64,000 nucleotides of DNA from Candidatus Marithrix sp. Canyon 246 (lineage in GTDB: Bacteria > Pseudomonadota > Gammaproteobacteria > Beggiatoales > Beggiatoaceae): the NCBI RefSeq assembly GCF_001723685.1, contig NZ_MCBX01000003.1:124001-188000 (forward strand). The letters are read 5' to 3'. Shown piece after piece: positions 19,511-28,678 of the stretch. How positions within the stretch are numbered: position 1 is the first letter of the stretch; each line of letters starts with the position of its first letter. A model generated the notes under the pieces. The model was given only the letters and a program-made list of their open reading frames with translations, ran no database searches and was not told the origin of the DNA. Both the position numbers and the translations under genes were made by a program.

Positions 19511-19932
19511 ATTCAATTATAATTGAAACACCTAATTTGCAAATACTGAAACAACACTATCAAGATAGTACATTAGTTTTAATCGGTTGGATAAGCTGGT
19601 TTTATTTCTGGCGACCAATATTGAATTTAATATTGTGGGGAGGCATGATATGGTTTGTTTACAATAAAGTATTGTTTATAAATTTTACCAGCATCTTTAA
19701 TGAATATATTGTAATTATTTTAATAATTGGAATTCTGATGGCTTTTTGGTTGCTTTATACTCATTTCAAATACCAATATCAGAATAATCAACAAACTCTA
19801 ACAGCGAATCATCAAAACATTGCTAATGATTTTGGTGTTACAATACAGACATTGGGGACATTACAAATGGCACAACGGATGATAATCCATTTAGATGATA
19901 AAGGCTGTATCCACCAAGTTGATGTTTCATAG
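19507..19932 (+). CDS. pgaD: PgaD-like subunit of PNAG synthase
   Basis: The 141-residue protein has two membrane segments (about 21-50 and 65-87) and a short cytoplasmic tail. It overlaps pgaC by four bases (ATGA). Size, topology and position match PgaD, which supports PgaC activity and in other bacteria responds to cyclic-di-GMP together with PgaC. Sequence similarity is weak by eye (FYFWRPILNLILW), so context carries the call. The last codons merge into a small hairpin (19924-19943) that also ends the nuclease copy at 21353. Confidence 0.75.
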   Translation: MNSIIIETPNLQILKQHYQDSTLVLIGWISWFYFWRPILNLILWGGMIWFVYNKVLFINFTSIFNEYIVIILIIGILMAFWLLYTHFKYQYQNNQQTLTANHQNIANDFGVTIQTLGTLQMAQRMIIHLDDKGCIHQVDVS

Positions 19933-19945
19933 CAATTATGAAACA

Positions 19946-19996
19946 AGTGTAGTGGCAGTGGGATTTGATCGATTGGTTTGGGAAATTGTAAATTAG
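19946..19996 (+). pseudogene. Nuclease C-terminal fragment
   Basis: Encodes SVVAVGFDRLVWEIVN and a stop, matching the last 15 residues of the PD-(D/E)XK-type nuclease at 20042-21361. It is preceded by the same palindromic GTTTCATA...TATGAAAC sequence that follows the larger copy, suggesting an earlier tandem duplication. Confidence 0.7.
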
Positions 19997-20041
19997 TTGT
20001 ACTATAATATATTTCAATTATTAGAAAATCCGAGAACAAAC

Positions 20042-21361
20042 ATGATCAAATTTCCATATGGCATAAGTAATTATTATCGAATAGTCACAGAAAATTATTT
20101 TTATGTAGATCGTAGTCATCACATTAGACTAATTGAAGAAGCAGGGGATTAATTACTTTTTTTACCCCCTCGTCGCTTTGGTAAAAGTCTGCTATTATCA
20201 ATGCTATAAAATTACTACGACGTAGCCAAAGCTGATGATTTTGATAAATTATTTGGTATGTCGGTATGTATAAATCTTAATGCATATTTACATAATATTA
20301 AGTACAGCGAATTACGTGGATAAACAAATTATTTAAATTAAACTTTATTAGTTTATCCACGTAATTCGTTGTACTTATTTTTGTAAATTAATATCAATCC
20401 TAAAGATGCTTTAGCTTCATGGCAATCATTATTAACTGCAATACAAAAAACTTCTTACAAACTCTATTTATTGACGAATATTGCCAATGAAGTAATGATG
20501 GGCAAACAGAAAATCAGCTACTAGCGGGCAAGGTTTAGAGCGAGTTTTTATTACTGGTGTTTCTCCAGTTTTAATGACTGATATTACCAGTTCTTATAAT
20601 GTTGCAAAAGATATTTATTTAAGATCAGAATTTAATGATTTATGCGGATTTAGAGAATCTGAAATTAAATCACTTTTAAGCCTCTAAACAAAAAGAACAA
20701 GATGCCTTACATCTAATCAAAAGCTTTTATAATGGTTATTGTTTTAACGAAACTGCTCAGGAATTTCTTTATAATCCCTAATTTAGTAGCACGTAAGCTT
20801 TATGTTGAGCGGCTATTTGAAATGCACTTGACAAAATCAGAACGTGAACAAACAGGTAAACTTGCTCAATAATTTTTTCAAACTGCTGATTTGCAAGCAA
20901 TCTGCGATTTTATGGAACCGCATTATTTCAAGGTTTTTGACAATCGTGATTATAAGCTCGCCAATGAATTAACTATAAAAACAGCATTTTTAACCATTTT
21001 ATTTAATGACGTTCTTTATGTAATGGATTCAGAATTTTCAACCGGGCGACGCTATGTAGATTTGAGTATGATTATTCGCCCAGAGCGACGTAAGTTTCCA
21101 ATTTTTGATTTTATTTTAGAATTCAAATATATAAGTTTATCAGAAGTGAATCTAAGCGGCGAAGAGCTTAAAGATATGAGTGTTGATAAATTAAATGATT
21201 TGGCTCTTGTTAAGAAAAATGCTGCTGATGCTAAAAAGCAATTGCTTAGCTATAATGCTAGTTTGCAGAAAAAATATGGTGATGAATTGAAATTGAAATT
21301 GATTAGTGTTGTGGCGGTGGGGTTTGATAGATTGGTTTGGGAAATTGTTGGTGTTTCATAA
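20042..21361 (+). pseudogene. AAA-ATPase-like/PD-(D/E)XK nuclease gene, copy 2 (largest, inactivated)
   Basis: From the ATG at 20042 the family features can be read: MIKFPYGISNYYRIVTENYF, YVDRSHHI and the ATP-binding LLFLPPRRFGKSLLLSML. Later come ERVFITGVSPVLMTDITSSY, LCGFRESEI, SFYNGYCF and, in an open 156-residue stretch (20891-21361), the nuclease domain (MDSEFSTGRRYVDL..., FDFILEFKYIS). Several stops, frameshifts and a central deletion that now holds an inverted repeat (20300-20376) break it. This family (PF09820 + PF08011) is often amplified in large-genome bacteria, and its function is unclear. Confidence 0.85.
20300..20376. mobile_element. AGTACA-type miniature inverted repeat, copy 1
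   Basis: 26-bp arms (AAGTACAGCGAATTACGTGG... at 20300-20325 and its complement at 20351-20376, one mismatch) enclose 25 A+T-rich bases. It sits inside the nuclease pseudogene. Related elements are at 49615-49684 and, more distantly, 48302-48374. No transposase is present, so it would be moved in trans. Confidence 0.75.
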
Positions 21362-21490
21362 TCGCAATTATGAAACAGAGTGTGACCTAAATTTGAGGTA
21401 ACATAAAATTATATGTCACAGTATAATTTTTTAAATGTTTTATAAAAAATTATTCTACACAATGCCTAGATTTATTACTATAATCGGCTA

Positions 21491-22693
21491 TTATGGAGCA
21501 ACTACTTTGAAACTACTAAAAGCCTTAGTAGTAGAATACCCATTCTTTGCAAACATACGCAACTCATATTCTCCAATACCAAGCTTGGCTAAATTAAACG
21601 TTAATCTACCGGAGATATTACCAGAATATTGAAAATCAATATACTGCTTATGATTATTAACACCCTTTTTGTATATACCAATCCAGTCCTTCGAGTTGCG
21701 GTTTAATTTATTTTTATAGCTAACTACTATATGATCACCATATTTGATAATAGCTTCATTATTTATAAAAACTTGTTTTGCATTGGGGTTAGGATTTGCA
21801 ATCTTGTAAACACTATTTGTCCAAGAGTCACCGCATTTTTGGCTTGGATTACCCTTACAAGGCATATTGCAATTACTGGCAGTCCCATATTTGCCATAAC
21901 TATTCCCACAATGACAGTAGCTACTATACTGAGTCCCAGCATAGGCATATCCCAGAAGTTTACAGTGTTCTATGCACTTTTCAGTTGTCATTTGAGAATT
22001 ATCAATCCACTGGACTCCATTTAAATCACGATCATTTATTGTAGAACCACTGTCTTTAAAACAACCGAGTGCTTTAGCAACTGCTTCTGAATCGGGTTTA
22101 TTATTTTCAGAGTTACAAACAAGCTGATTGTTAATAGGATAGATTTCAATATTATATTGACCATCATTTTCATCAAATCCACCATCTGACACGCCGAAAG
22201 ATAACTTACCAGCATCTTTAGGAACTTCAATCACAAAATGATAACGATTATTGGAATTATAAGTTGGAAGATTTGCTTTTCCTATACCATCCACAAACTT
22301 AATGAAGTTTGCAATATTGCGTGATTCACCTACATATGGTTTAAGTGGAGCACCATTCCAACCAAGGTTTAACTGATAATATTGTGGATCAAGAAGTTTA
22401 GCAGTTTTAACACCAAAAAAAGCATCATTAACTGTCATTCCATAACTATATCCAGTTCCAGAAACTATCACTTCAACTAAGCCACTATAAGACTTCGTTG
22501 TTGAAGTAGATGGAGATGTAAATGGAGCAACTAAGCTTTCACCAGCACCAGTGCGAGTGTAAGCTTGTGCAATTTTTTTACTTTGGCAATTTTCCACAGA
22601 CACATCAGCACTATTAGCTATAGGCGAAAATGCTGTTAATACACCTGTCATGATTAATGTTGACGGATTAGTCATTTTTTTTACTATCTTCAT
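21491..22693 (-). CDS. Secreted lectin: shared domain, WSC domain, C-terminal Ig-like domain
   Basis: The 400-residue protein has a signal peptide (to about residue 28, ANSAD). The shared domain covers about residues 35-190 (KIAQAYTRTGAGESLVAPFT ... SFGVSDGGFDENDGQY). A cysteine-rich WSC domain follows at about 210-305 (LGCFKDSG, CIEHCKLLGYAYAG, YCHCGNSYG, CNMPCKGNPSQKCG). The last ~90 residues (VSYKNKLNRNSKDWIGIYKK ... GEYELRMFAK) resemble an Ig-like domain of secreted phosphatases and lectins. WSC domains bind polysaccharides. The divergent neighbour is a decayed pgaC, so this gene pair duplicates the 17.9/18.3-kb arrangement. Confidence 0.8.
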   Translation of the reverse strand: MKIVKKMTNPSTLIMTGVLTAFSPIANSADVSVENCQSKKIAQAYTRTGAGESLVAPFTSPSTSTTKSYSGLVEVIVSGTGYSYGMTVNDAFFGVKTAKLLDPQYYQLNLGWNGAPLKPYVGESRNIANFIKFVDGIGKANLPTYNSNNRYHFVIEVPKDAGKLSFGVSDGGFDENDGQYNIEIYPINNQLVCNSENNKPDSEAVAKALGCFKDSGSTINDRDLNGVQWIDNSQMTTEKCIEHCKLLGYAYAGTQYSSYCHCGNSYGKYGTASNCNMPCKGNPSQKCGDSWTNSVYKIANPNPNAKQVFINNEAIIKYGDHIVVSYKNKLNRNSKDWIGIYKKGVNNHKQYIDFQYSGNISGRLTFNLAKLGIGEYELRMFAKNGYSTTKAFSSFKVVAP

Positions 22694-22876
22694 AAATAAT
22701 ATAATTATTAATTGTAATTAAATACTTTTTGTTGTTTAAATAGAGTCACCAATTCAATTCTACAGCATAAATTTATAAATAATAATAAATTTTATTAACT
22801 GACATTATTAATACATAAATACATTTAAAAAAACAATATATTAAGATTGTAATTATTTTAATTAGTGTTTCTAAAT

Positions 22877-22962
22877 AGCAAAAAATACCATATTCCCCAT
22901 AAATTACAGTTTTATTACTTCTTGATAAACTATTTGAGAATCTCAAAATAGACTGAATGAAC
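22877..22962. promoter_or_regulatory. Conserved upstream block, copy 3
   Basis: Nearly identical to 18129-18213, between the divergent lectin gene (start 22693) and the decayed pgaC (start 23005). The block is intact although pgaC is not, so the lectin gene may be what maintains it. Confidence 0.55.
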
Positions 22963-23004
22963 TTTTTTAAAAAACATATTAAATAACTGGATAATATATT
23001 AATT

Positions 23005-23497
23005 ATGGAAGTTTTCTCTTTTTTATTTAACTTTACTTTCTATTATCCTTTATTTATGGCATATGTCTGGATGCTTGGTGCTATATATTATTACTTTTAC
23101 TGGGAGCGAAAATGCACTACAGAATTACCTACATTATCTCAATACCCCCCAGTTTCTATTCTAATACCTTGTCATAATGAGGGTGATAATGCACGAGAAA
23201 CTATAAATATTGGATGAATTAGTAAAACAATATGACAAATTACGTGTAATCCACTTAGCTACTAACCAAGGTAAAGCTATGGGATTGTGCATGGCTACTT
23301 TAGCATCATCCTGTGAATATCTTTCGGTAGGAGCAGGATCTGGTAATCCACGCATTCGCAATCGTTCCAGCATACTAGGAAAGCTTCAAGTTGGCTTTCG
23401 TAAAGTAGCCTTACAACGTATTGGTTATTGGCAACTCCATTACGAACCTCGTGCCTTGTGTTGGATACTCATTTCTTGGGAAATTGTTGGTGAATAG
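23005..23497 (+). pseudogene. Second pgaC copy, collapsed by several deletions
   Basis: The first 70 codons match pgaC at 18266 almost exactly. Four internal deletions then remove the region after ARETI, the DxD segment, the segment from EFSSIIG to AIVG, and the TEDID catalytic segment. The last bases switch to the nuclease C-terminal tail (SWEIVGE, stop 23497). At least one junction falls in a short repeat present in the intact copy (GTTGGC). No active enzyme can be made. Confidence 0.88.
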
Positions 23498-23505
23498 TGA
23501 GTCAA

Positions 23506-23536
23506 ATCATCAACCTTAAAGTGTTAGGTTGATGAT
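23506..23536. terminator. Hairpin beyond the AI-2E permease gene
   Basis: ATCATCAACCT (23506-23516) pairs with AGGTTGATGAT (23526-23536). It lies nine bases beyond the permease stop on the minus strand and between convergent ends. The downstream tract is not T-rich on either strand, so confidence is modest. Confidence 0.4.
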
Positions 23537-23544
23537 CTACTTGC

Positions 23545-24600
23545 TTATTCTTCAATAGCCGCACGAGGCCATGCTGCTAACAATGCTTTAACTAATGTGG
23601 CCAAAGGTATGGCAAAAAATACTCCCCATACTCCCCACAAATTACCGAATACTAAAATTGATACCATAATTGCTACAGGATGTAAATTTACGGCTTCTGA
23701 AAATAGTAGAGGTACTAAAACATTACCATCAAGTGCTTGTAGAACCAAATAGGCACCTACTGCCCAGAAAAAATATGGATCAACTCCCCATTGAACATAA
23801 GCTACTATCATAACAGGAAATGTTACTACTACAGCTCCAATATAGGGAATTATAACTGATAAACCTACTAGCACTGCTAATAAAGAGGCATAATTCATAT
23901 CTAAATATGCAAATAATAAGTATGCCGCAATACCAACTAAAAATATTTCATATACCTTACCACGCACATAATTACCCATCTGACTGTTCATTTCAGTCCA
24001 AACTTGTGCAGCAACAGTATGTTCATTAGGCAAGAAAGCTACCAACCAATCTATAATTTTATCTTTATCTTTTAAGAAAAAAAAGACTAACAAAGGAACT
24101 AAAATCGCATATATAACTAAAGCAATTAAAGTTGGAATTGACGATAAAGAATAAGATAATACCTGTTTGCCTAATTGATTCACGCGCTCACGTATTGATT
24201 CTATAATACCATTAACCTGATCAGCAGAAATAAACTCATATTTTTCTGGCAGATCTTTTAATAATTTATGTCCCTCTACAACCATTGTAGGCAGTTCTTT
24301 AATTAATTGTGTTAATTGATATGATAATAATGGTAATAATACCACCATAAAAAATAGCAATATTGTTATAAAGCCACTATAAACTAAGAACATTGCTAAA
24401 AAATTTGGAAAATGCCAATGCTTTAAATTTTTAATTAAACCATCTAATAAATAAGCAATTACAATACTTGCTAACACTGGAGCCAATATTTGACTCATTG
24501 TCATCAATACAGTAAAACTAACGATCAATAAGATAGCTAGCAATACCGCTTGCGGATCAGAAAAATAGCGATGGAACCATTCTTTTATTACTTTAATCAT
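23545..24600 (-). CDS. AI-2E family transporter (PerM-like permease)
   Basis: The 351-residue inner-membrane protein has about eight membrane segments: two at the N-terminus, a soluble region around 90-150, then paired helices. It shows the family end pattern (NLHPVAIMVSILVFGNLWGVWGVFFAIPL). The family (PF01594) includes Na+/H+ antiporters and exporters, and the solute is not predictable. The ATG overlaps the stop of the small gene upstream, so 24935, 24597 and this gene look like one operon under the LysR gene. Confidence 0.9.
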   Translation of the reverse strand: MIKVIKEWFHRYFSDPQAVLLAILLIVSFTVLMTMSQILAPVLASIVIAYLLDGLIKNLKHWHFPNFLAMFLVYSGFITILLFFMVVLLPLLSYQLTQLIKELPTMVVEGHKLLKDLPEKYEFISADQVNGIIESIRERVNQLGKQVLSYSLSSIPTLIALVIYAILVPLLVFFFLKDKDKIIDWLVAFLPNEHTVAAQVWTEMNSQMGNYVRGKVYEIFLVGIAAYLLFAYLDMNYASLLAVLVGLSVIIPYIGAVVVTFPVMIVAYVQWGVDPYFFWAVGAYLVLQALDGNVLVPLLFSEAVNLHPVAIMVSILVFGNLWGVWGVFFAIPLATLVKALLAAWPRAAIEE

Positions 24601-24935
24601 GTCGTTTGTTCTTTATAATGTCGTAAAAAAACAGCTTCTAATTCATCAATGATTTCAACTGAATCCCGTCCTTTTAACATATGTTCAGTCATTAAATTAG
24701 ATGTTTCATCAAGCATCTTTGCCTTATCCAGCATTGGATAACTTTTAGATAGACGCTTGATAGCAGCAATTACTGATTCATTAGGTGGACGGGGTTTAAT
24801 TTGAGGTTTTGCAGGAGATTCTGGAATTGTTTGTGCAAGCAAAAACTCTGCAAAACTCAATATAGTTTCTTTATGTTGCGGCGGTAATTGTTTAAAAATA
24901 TTTTCTAGCCGCCGCTGTGCTTCTAATGATGCCAT
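24597..24935 (-). CDS. Uncharacterised small helical protein
   Basis: A 112-residue charged protein without signal peptide or membrane segment. The N-terminal helix (LENIFKQLPPQHKETILSFA) followed by EFLLAQ resembles short DUF2281-like regulators, then a Pro-rich linker and a helical C-terminus. It overlaps the LysR stop by one base and the permease start by four, so all three are probably co-translated. Function is unknown. Confidence 0.7.
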   Translation of the reverse strand: MASLEAQRRLENIFKQLPPQHKETILSFAEFLLAQTIPESPAKPQIKPRPPNESVIAAIKRLSKSYPMLDKAKMLDETSNLMTEHMLKGRDSVEIIDELEAVFLRHYKEQTT

Positions 24936-25840
24936 TAAGCCTTAGAATTTTTTTCGCAATGATTAGTAGAAAATTTTAATAACTCTTCTATCGCACGTAA
25001 ACGAAATTTTTGTTTTTGATGAACAAAAGACAGAGGACGTTCTAGTATCGGACTCAGCTTCAATTCTTTTAAAGTTCCTAATTCTATATCTTTTTGAATT
25101 GCTGCATGTGACAAAATTGATATTCCCATACCAGCCGCTACTGCACCCTTGATTGCTTCTGGACTACCTAATTCCATTACAATATCTAAATTGTCAGCAG
25201 ATAAACCAGCTTGAGCAATATATTCACCAATTACTTCACGAGTACCTGAGCCTTCTTCTCGGGAAATATAGGGATAACTAATTAAATCTTTCGCAGAAAC
25301 TTTCTCACGACTTGCTAACTTATGCCCCGGTGGAACTATAGCAACTAGTTGATCCATACGACAAAGATTCACAACTAAATTTTTATTATTAACAGGTGAT
25401 TCAACCATACCTAAGTCAATAATATTATTTTCTACCATTGAGACTATTTCATCGCTATTAGCAACTTTTAAACGAATATTTACATCTGGATATTTAGCTT
25501 TAAAATCACCCAATAAGACTGGTAATAGATATTCTGCAATCATGGTGCTAGCACCAATCATCAAAATTCCATCAACATCACCAGTCATTTCTTTAACGGT
25601 GTTTTCCATTTCTCCATATAACTGAAAAATATTCTGAGCATATTCATAAACTCGCTTACCAACTTCAGTCAAGGTAATACGGTTATGGGTGCGATCAAAT
25701 AAACGTGTATTAAAATGTTCTTCTAATTGACGAATTTGAAACGTCACTGCCGGTTGAGTCATGTGTAATGCTTCAGCAGCTTTGGTAAAACTTAATAAAC
25801 GAGCCACGGTATGAAACACCTGAAGACGACGATCTGCCAT
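24935..25840 (-). CDS. LysR-family transcriptional regulator (CysL-like effector domain)
   Basis: 301 residues. Residues 1-62 are the winged helix (LQVFHTVARLLSFTKAAEAL, MTQPAVTFQIRQLEEHF). The effector domain starts at about 90 (IGASTMIAEYLLPVLLGDFK), a pattern seen in CysL/CbbR-like members. SREEGSGTREVIGEY is the phosphate- or sulfate-loop region. It probably controls its own operon or the amidohydrolase upstream. The 68-base gap before 25909 has room for little else, so other targets are likely. The effector is unknown. Confidence 0.88.
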   Translation of the reverse strand: MADRRLQVFHTVARLLSFTKAAEALHMTQPAVTFQIRQLEEHFNTRLFDRTHNRITLTEVGKRVYEYAQNIFQLYGEMENTVKEMTGDVDGILMIGASTMIAEYLLPVLLGDFKAKYPDVNIRLKVANSDEIVSMVENNIIDLGMVESPVNNKNLVVNLCRMDQLVAIVPPGHKLASREKVSAKDLISYPYISREEGSGTREVIGEYIAQAGLSADNLDIVMELGSPEAIKGAVAAGMGISILSHAAIQKDIELGTLKELKLSPILERPLSFVHQKQKFRLRAIEELLKFSTNHCEKNSKA

Positions 25841-25908
25841 AATTATTTTAATCCTTCAATTCGTTTTATAAAACCATTTATCATAACATATTTATGACTT
25901 ATAAATCC

Positions 25909-27138
25909 TCATAATCTTGTACCCAGTGTCCAAAATGAGCGTGTATGAAATACAATTGGACTCAATTTTTGATTTTCGACTTTTAAATGACGATTTAGCA
26001 CAAAATTAAATAATAAAGGGTTATGTTGACGCAATTGTGCTAATACTTTTACTTGTTCTGCTGTCAGAAGTTCTTGTGCTTGTAAATCTTTTAATGAAAT
26101 TAAGGGTATTATACCGGGTAATGGGTAATCAGAACCATATAATAAACGTGAATGCCACTCTTTACGACTAATAACAGTTTTAAGCGCTAACATATCATCA
26201 CGATTAACTTGTGACATAGCAGAAATATCACCAAACAATAAACCTTCATAACGCGGTTCTTCCATTAGTTGAGTAAATAACTCAAAATTATTTTTACCCA
26301 ATGAGGCGCAATGAGCAATTATTACTTTAACTCCGTGATCTAAAGCGCGTCGTACCAATAATGGATTACCATAAGCATAAGCTTCAATATTAGCTCCATC
26401 AACAGCTTCTTCATCACCGCAATGACATAACAAAGGAATATTCCAATGTACCATTGCTTCATAAAATGGATCACATAATGCTGAATCTGGATTAATATTC
26501 ATAGCTTGTGGCAACCATTTTACTCCTAATGCGCCATCAAACACTGCTTGTTGTAAAGCTTCAAGACTATCTTTACGATAAGGATGAATTGAGGCTAGCC
26601 ATTCAAAATGTTGTGGTGACTCTTTATGAATCTGTGCAGCATAACTATTAGGTGTATGAAAAGCAGTTTGATCTAGCAAACGTTCACCTTGTTCATCATA
26701 ACTATAGTCAAATGCGAGTAAAATCACACGTGATCCTCGTCCCCATTTTAAGGTTTTTAAACGATTCACAAAAGCTTCATCTACAGAGATACCCGGTTCT
26801 ACACACGAAGCATTTAGATAAAAACGAAATTGAATATATTTTTTTAACTCGAACACATCCTGATAATTAGGATTCACAAAAATTCCACTATCAGTATCAC
26901 CTAAACCGATTAAATGAACATGCCCATCCCACATGTGGGTACTATCAATTCCTTCCAATGCTGATAAAATAACTTCATGTTTTTCTAAGCTTTCTGGTAA
27001 TTTACTATCTAAACAAGGATTAAAAAATTGATTATCATTAGGCCAATATTTAGACTTTTGTAGTTTTTGAAAACCAAATGCAGAAAGACCTCCTACTCCT
27101 AATACTCCTAATAAACTAAGGAAATTACGGCGTTTCAT
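25909..27138 (-). CDS. Tat-exported metal-dependent amidohydrolase
   Basis: 409 residues. The N-terminus has a twin-arginine signal (MKRRNFLSLLGVLGVGGLSA). The TIM-barrel amidohydrolase ligands are visible: WDGHVHLIG (HxH), VKWLP (the Lys position), LCHCGD, IIAHCAS and the metal-site Asp in YGSDYPLPG. The fold matches amidohydrolase_2-type (PF04909) enzymes. The substrate is unknown. It is separated by eight bases from the lipoprotein gene upstream, so the two are likely one transcript. Confidence 0.82.
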   Translation of the reverse strand: MKRRNFLSLLGVLGVGGLSAFGFQKLQKSKYWPNDNQFFNPCLDSKLPESLEKHEVILSALEGIDSTHMWDGHVHLIGLGDTDSGIFVNPNYQDVFELKKYIQFRFYLNASCVEPGISVDEAFVNRLKTLKWGRGSRVILLAFDYSYDEQGERLLDQTAFHTPNSYAAQIHKESPQHFEWLASIHPYRKDSLEALQQAVFDGALGVKWLPQAMNINPDSALCDPFYEAMVHWNIPLLCHCGDEEAVDGANIEAYAYGNPLLVRRALDHGVKVIIAHCASLGKNNFELFTQLMEEPRYEGLLFGDISAMSQVNRDDMLALKTVISRKEWHSRLLYGSDYPLPGIIPLISLKDLQAQELLTAEQVKVLAQLRQHNPLLFNFVLNRHLKVENQKLSPIVFHTRSFWTLGTRL

Positions 27139-27146
27139 TTATATTA

Positions 27147-28667
27147 TTACTCAGTTTGAATTAATTGACTTAATAATCTTAATGGATTATCTACTATATA
27201 TTTACCATTATGAAATAATGATATTAATTTTAAAGGGCCTTTTTTTAAGGCTTTTGAAGCAACATTATCTGGGCTAATAGTAAAACGACCTAATGTTTTA
27301 TTAGTAGGCCAACTTATTCCCGTATAAACAATATAAATTAATTCAGAACAAACTATTTTATCTGTAGTTTCAACATCAAAATTAAAGTCATATTCTTTAC
27401 CTAGTTGACGTAAAGCCAAAATAATACGTTCAGCCCGTGTGTTATTATCCATTTTAGTATCACGTAAAATTGCTAAATCATCAATATTAAGAAAGTGTTG
27501 TAAAGAATTTAATTGAACACCGGGGCGTAATGCTTCTACAACTAATTTGGCTTGTCTAATCTTATGATGATATTTTTTTACCACTGGATGATGCCAAATT
27601 TTTAATTGTTTTAATTCTGACTCAGTTCCAATCCAAATAGCAGCATGACCCCAATGACCGGGAATAAATTTATCAGTTAAACGAAATGGTGTTTTTTCTA
27701 ACAGAATATCACCGGCTTTTAGCTTGTTATTCAGAAATGTTAATACATCAGCGCGATTGTACAATAATCCCTTACGAGATTCTATTAAACCAATAGAATT
27801 ACCAAAAAATTTACTAAATAAATTTAATCCATCATTACCAAATGAATATAATTTATCACTACCAATAGCGTTCATAAATTGTAACTTTCTACCAAATATA
27901 TAAAATATCCCTTTCTTTTTTAAAGTTAAATGATAAGATGGACTTTGATCTATTAATAGTTTTAGAGATCTGAAGGATTGATCATTTTGCATCTGCTTTG
28001 ATAAGGCTACAACACGCTTAGAATAAAATCTTAATGCTTTTTGAATACGTTTGCGTTTACGGTAGGAATTATAAGAACGAGTAATTTTTTGCAATTCATC
28101 TTGTCCAATACCATAACCAGAATCTCGTGTATTAAGAACGCGACGTAATTTTTCATCTTCTTCAAATATAGAAATAGCCAATAAATAATTATCATATAAA
28201 AGCAAAGCGGCAGACAATGATAACATTACAGCTTTTAATTGTTCTTGATCTGAAATGGGTTTAATTGTAAGGGATTTAAAAGCAGAAAGATTTAACCAAC
28301 ATTCATGCAATTCAGCTATTTTATAGAATTTCTTGCGAATCTTTAGATATTTTAGTAAGGATTTATTCAGCTCGTCTAAATCAGCACCTGATAATGGTTT
28401 ATCTTCGCTAATTTGTTGTTTTAAATGTTTAGCAAGTCTGATTGTTTTAGCTCTATGAGTCAGAGACATTTCAACTAATGATTCATAATCATGAATTTCA
28501 TGATTTATAACTGCTGTCATAGATTCGTCAGTATTACCATGAAATTTCATTAAATGTTGCCAACAAGGCTGGTTAGGATTGATTTTTGCAGTCGGAGCTA
28601 TATGTTGATGTGAGCATCCTATTAATAATAACGGTAGAAGCAATTTTAAAAAATTTTTAGTATTCAT
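27147..28667 (-). CDS. Lipoprotein with YiiX/C92-like permuted papain domain
   Basis: 506 residues with a lipoprotein signal (LLPLLLIGC). A long helical region covers about 40-290. The C-terminal third holds a permuted NlpC/P60-type fold: KAGDILLEKTP, the His motif PGHWGHAAIWIG and the Cys motif DKIVCSELIY. This matches the YaeF/YiiX group (PF05708, peptidase family C92), thought to act on envelope amide or ester bonds. The start lies only 11 bases from the divergent mlaA start, with no visible ribosome site. Confidence 0.8.
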   Translation of the reverse strand: MNTKNFLKLLLPLLLIGCSHQHIAPTAKINPNQPCWQHLMKFHGNTDESMTAVINHEIHDYESLVEMSLTHRAKTIRLAKHLKQQISEDKPLSGADLDELNKSLLKYLKIRKKFYKIAELHECWLNLSAFKSLTIKPISDQEQLKAVMLSLSAALLLYDNYLLAISIFEEDEKLRRVLNTRDSGYGIGQDELQKITRSYNSYRKRKRIQKALRFYSKRVVALSKQMQNDQSFRSLKLLIDQSPSYHLTLKKKGIFYIFGRKLQFMNAIGSDKLYSFGNDGLNLFSKFFGNSIGLIESRKGLLYNRADVLTFLNNKLKAGDILLEKTPFRLTDKFIPGHWGHAAIWIGTESELKQLKIWHHPVVKKYHHKIRQAKLVVEALRPGVQLNSLQHFLNIDDLAILRDTKMDNNTRAERIILALRQLGKEYDFNFDVETTDKIVCSELIYIVYTGISWPTNKTLGRFTISPDNVASKALKKGPLKLISLFHNGKYIVDNPLRLLSQLIQTE

Positions 28668-28678
28668 AACAAAATCAA

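Noticed and set aside
12338-23500. Prophage or integrative element
   Set aside because: No integrase, phage structural or conjugation gene and no tRNA-linked attachment site is seen. The island is better explained by duplication and small repeats.
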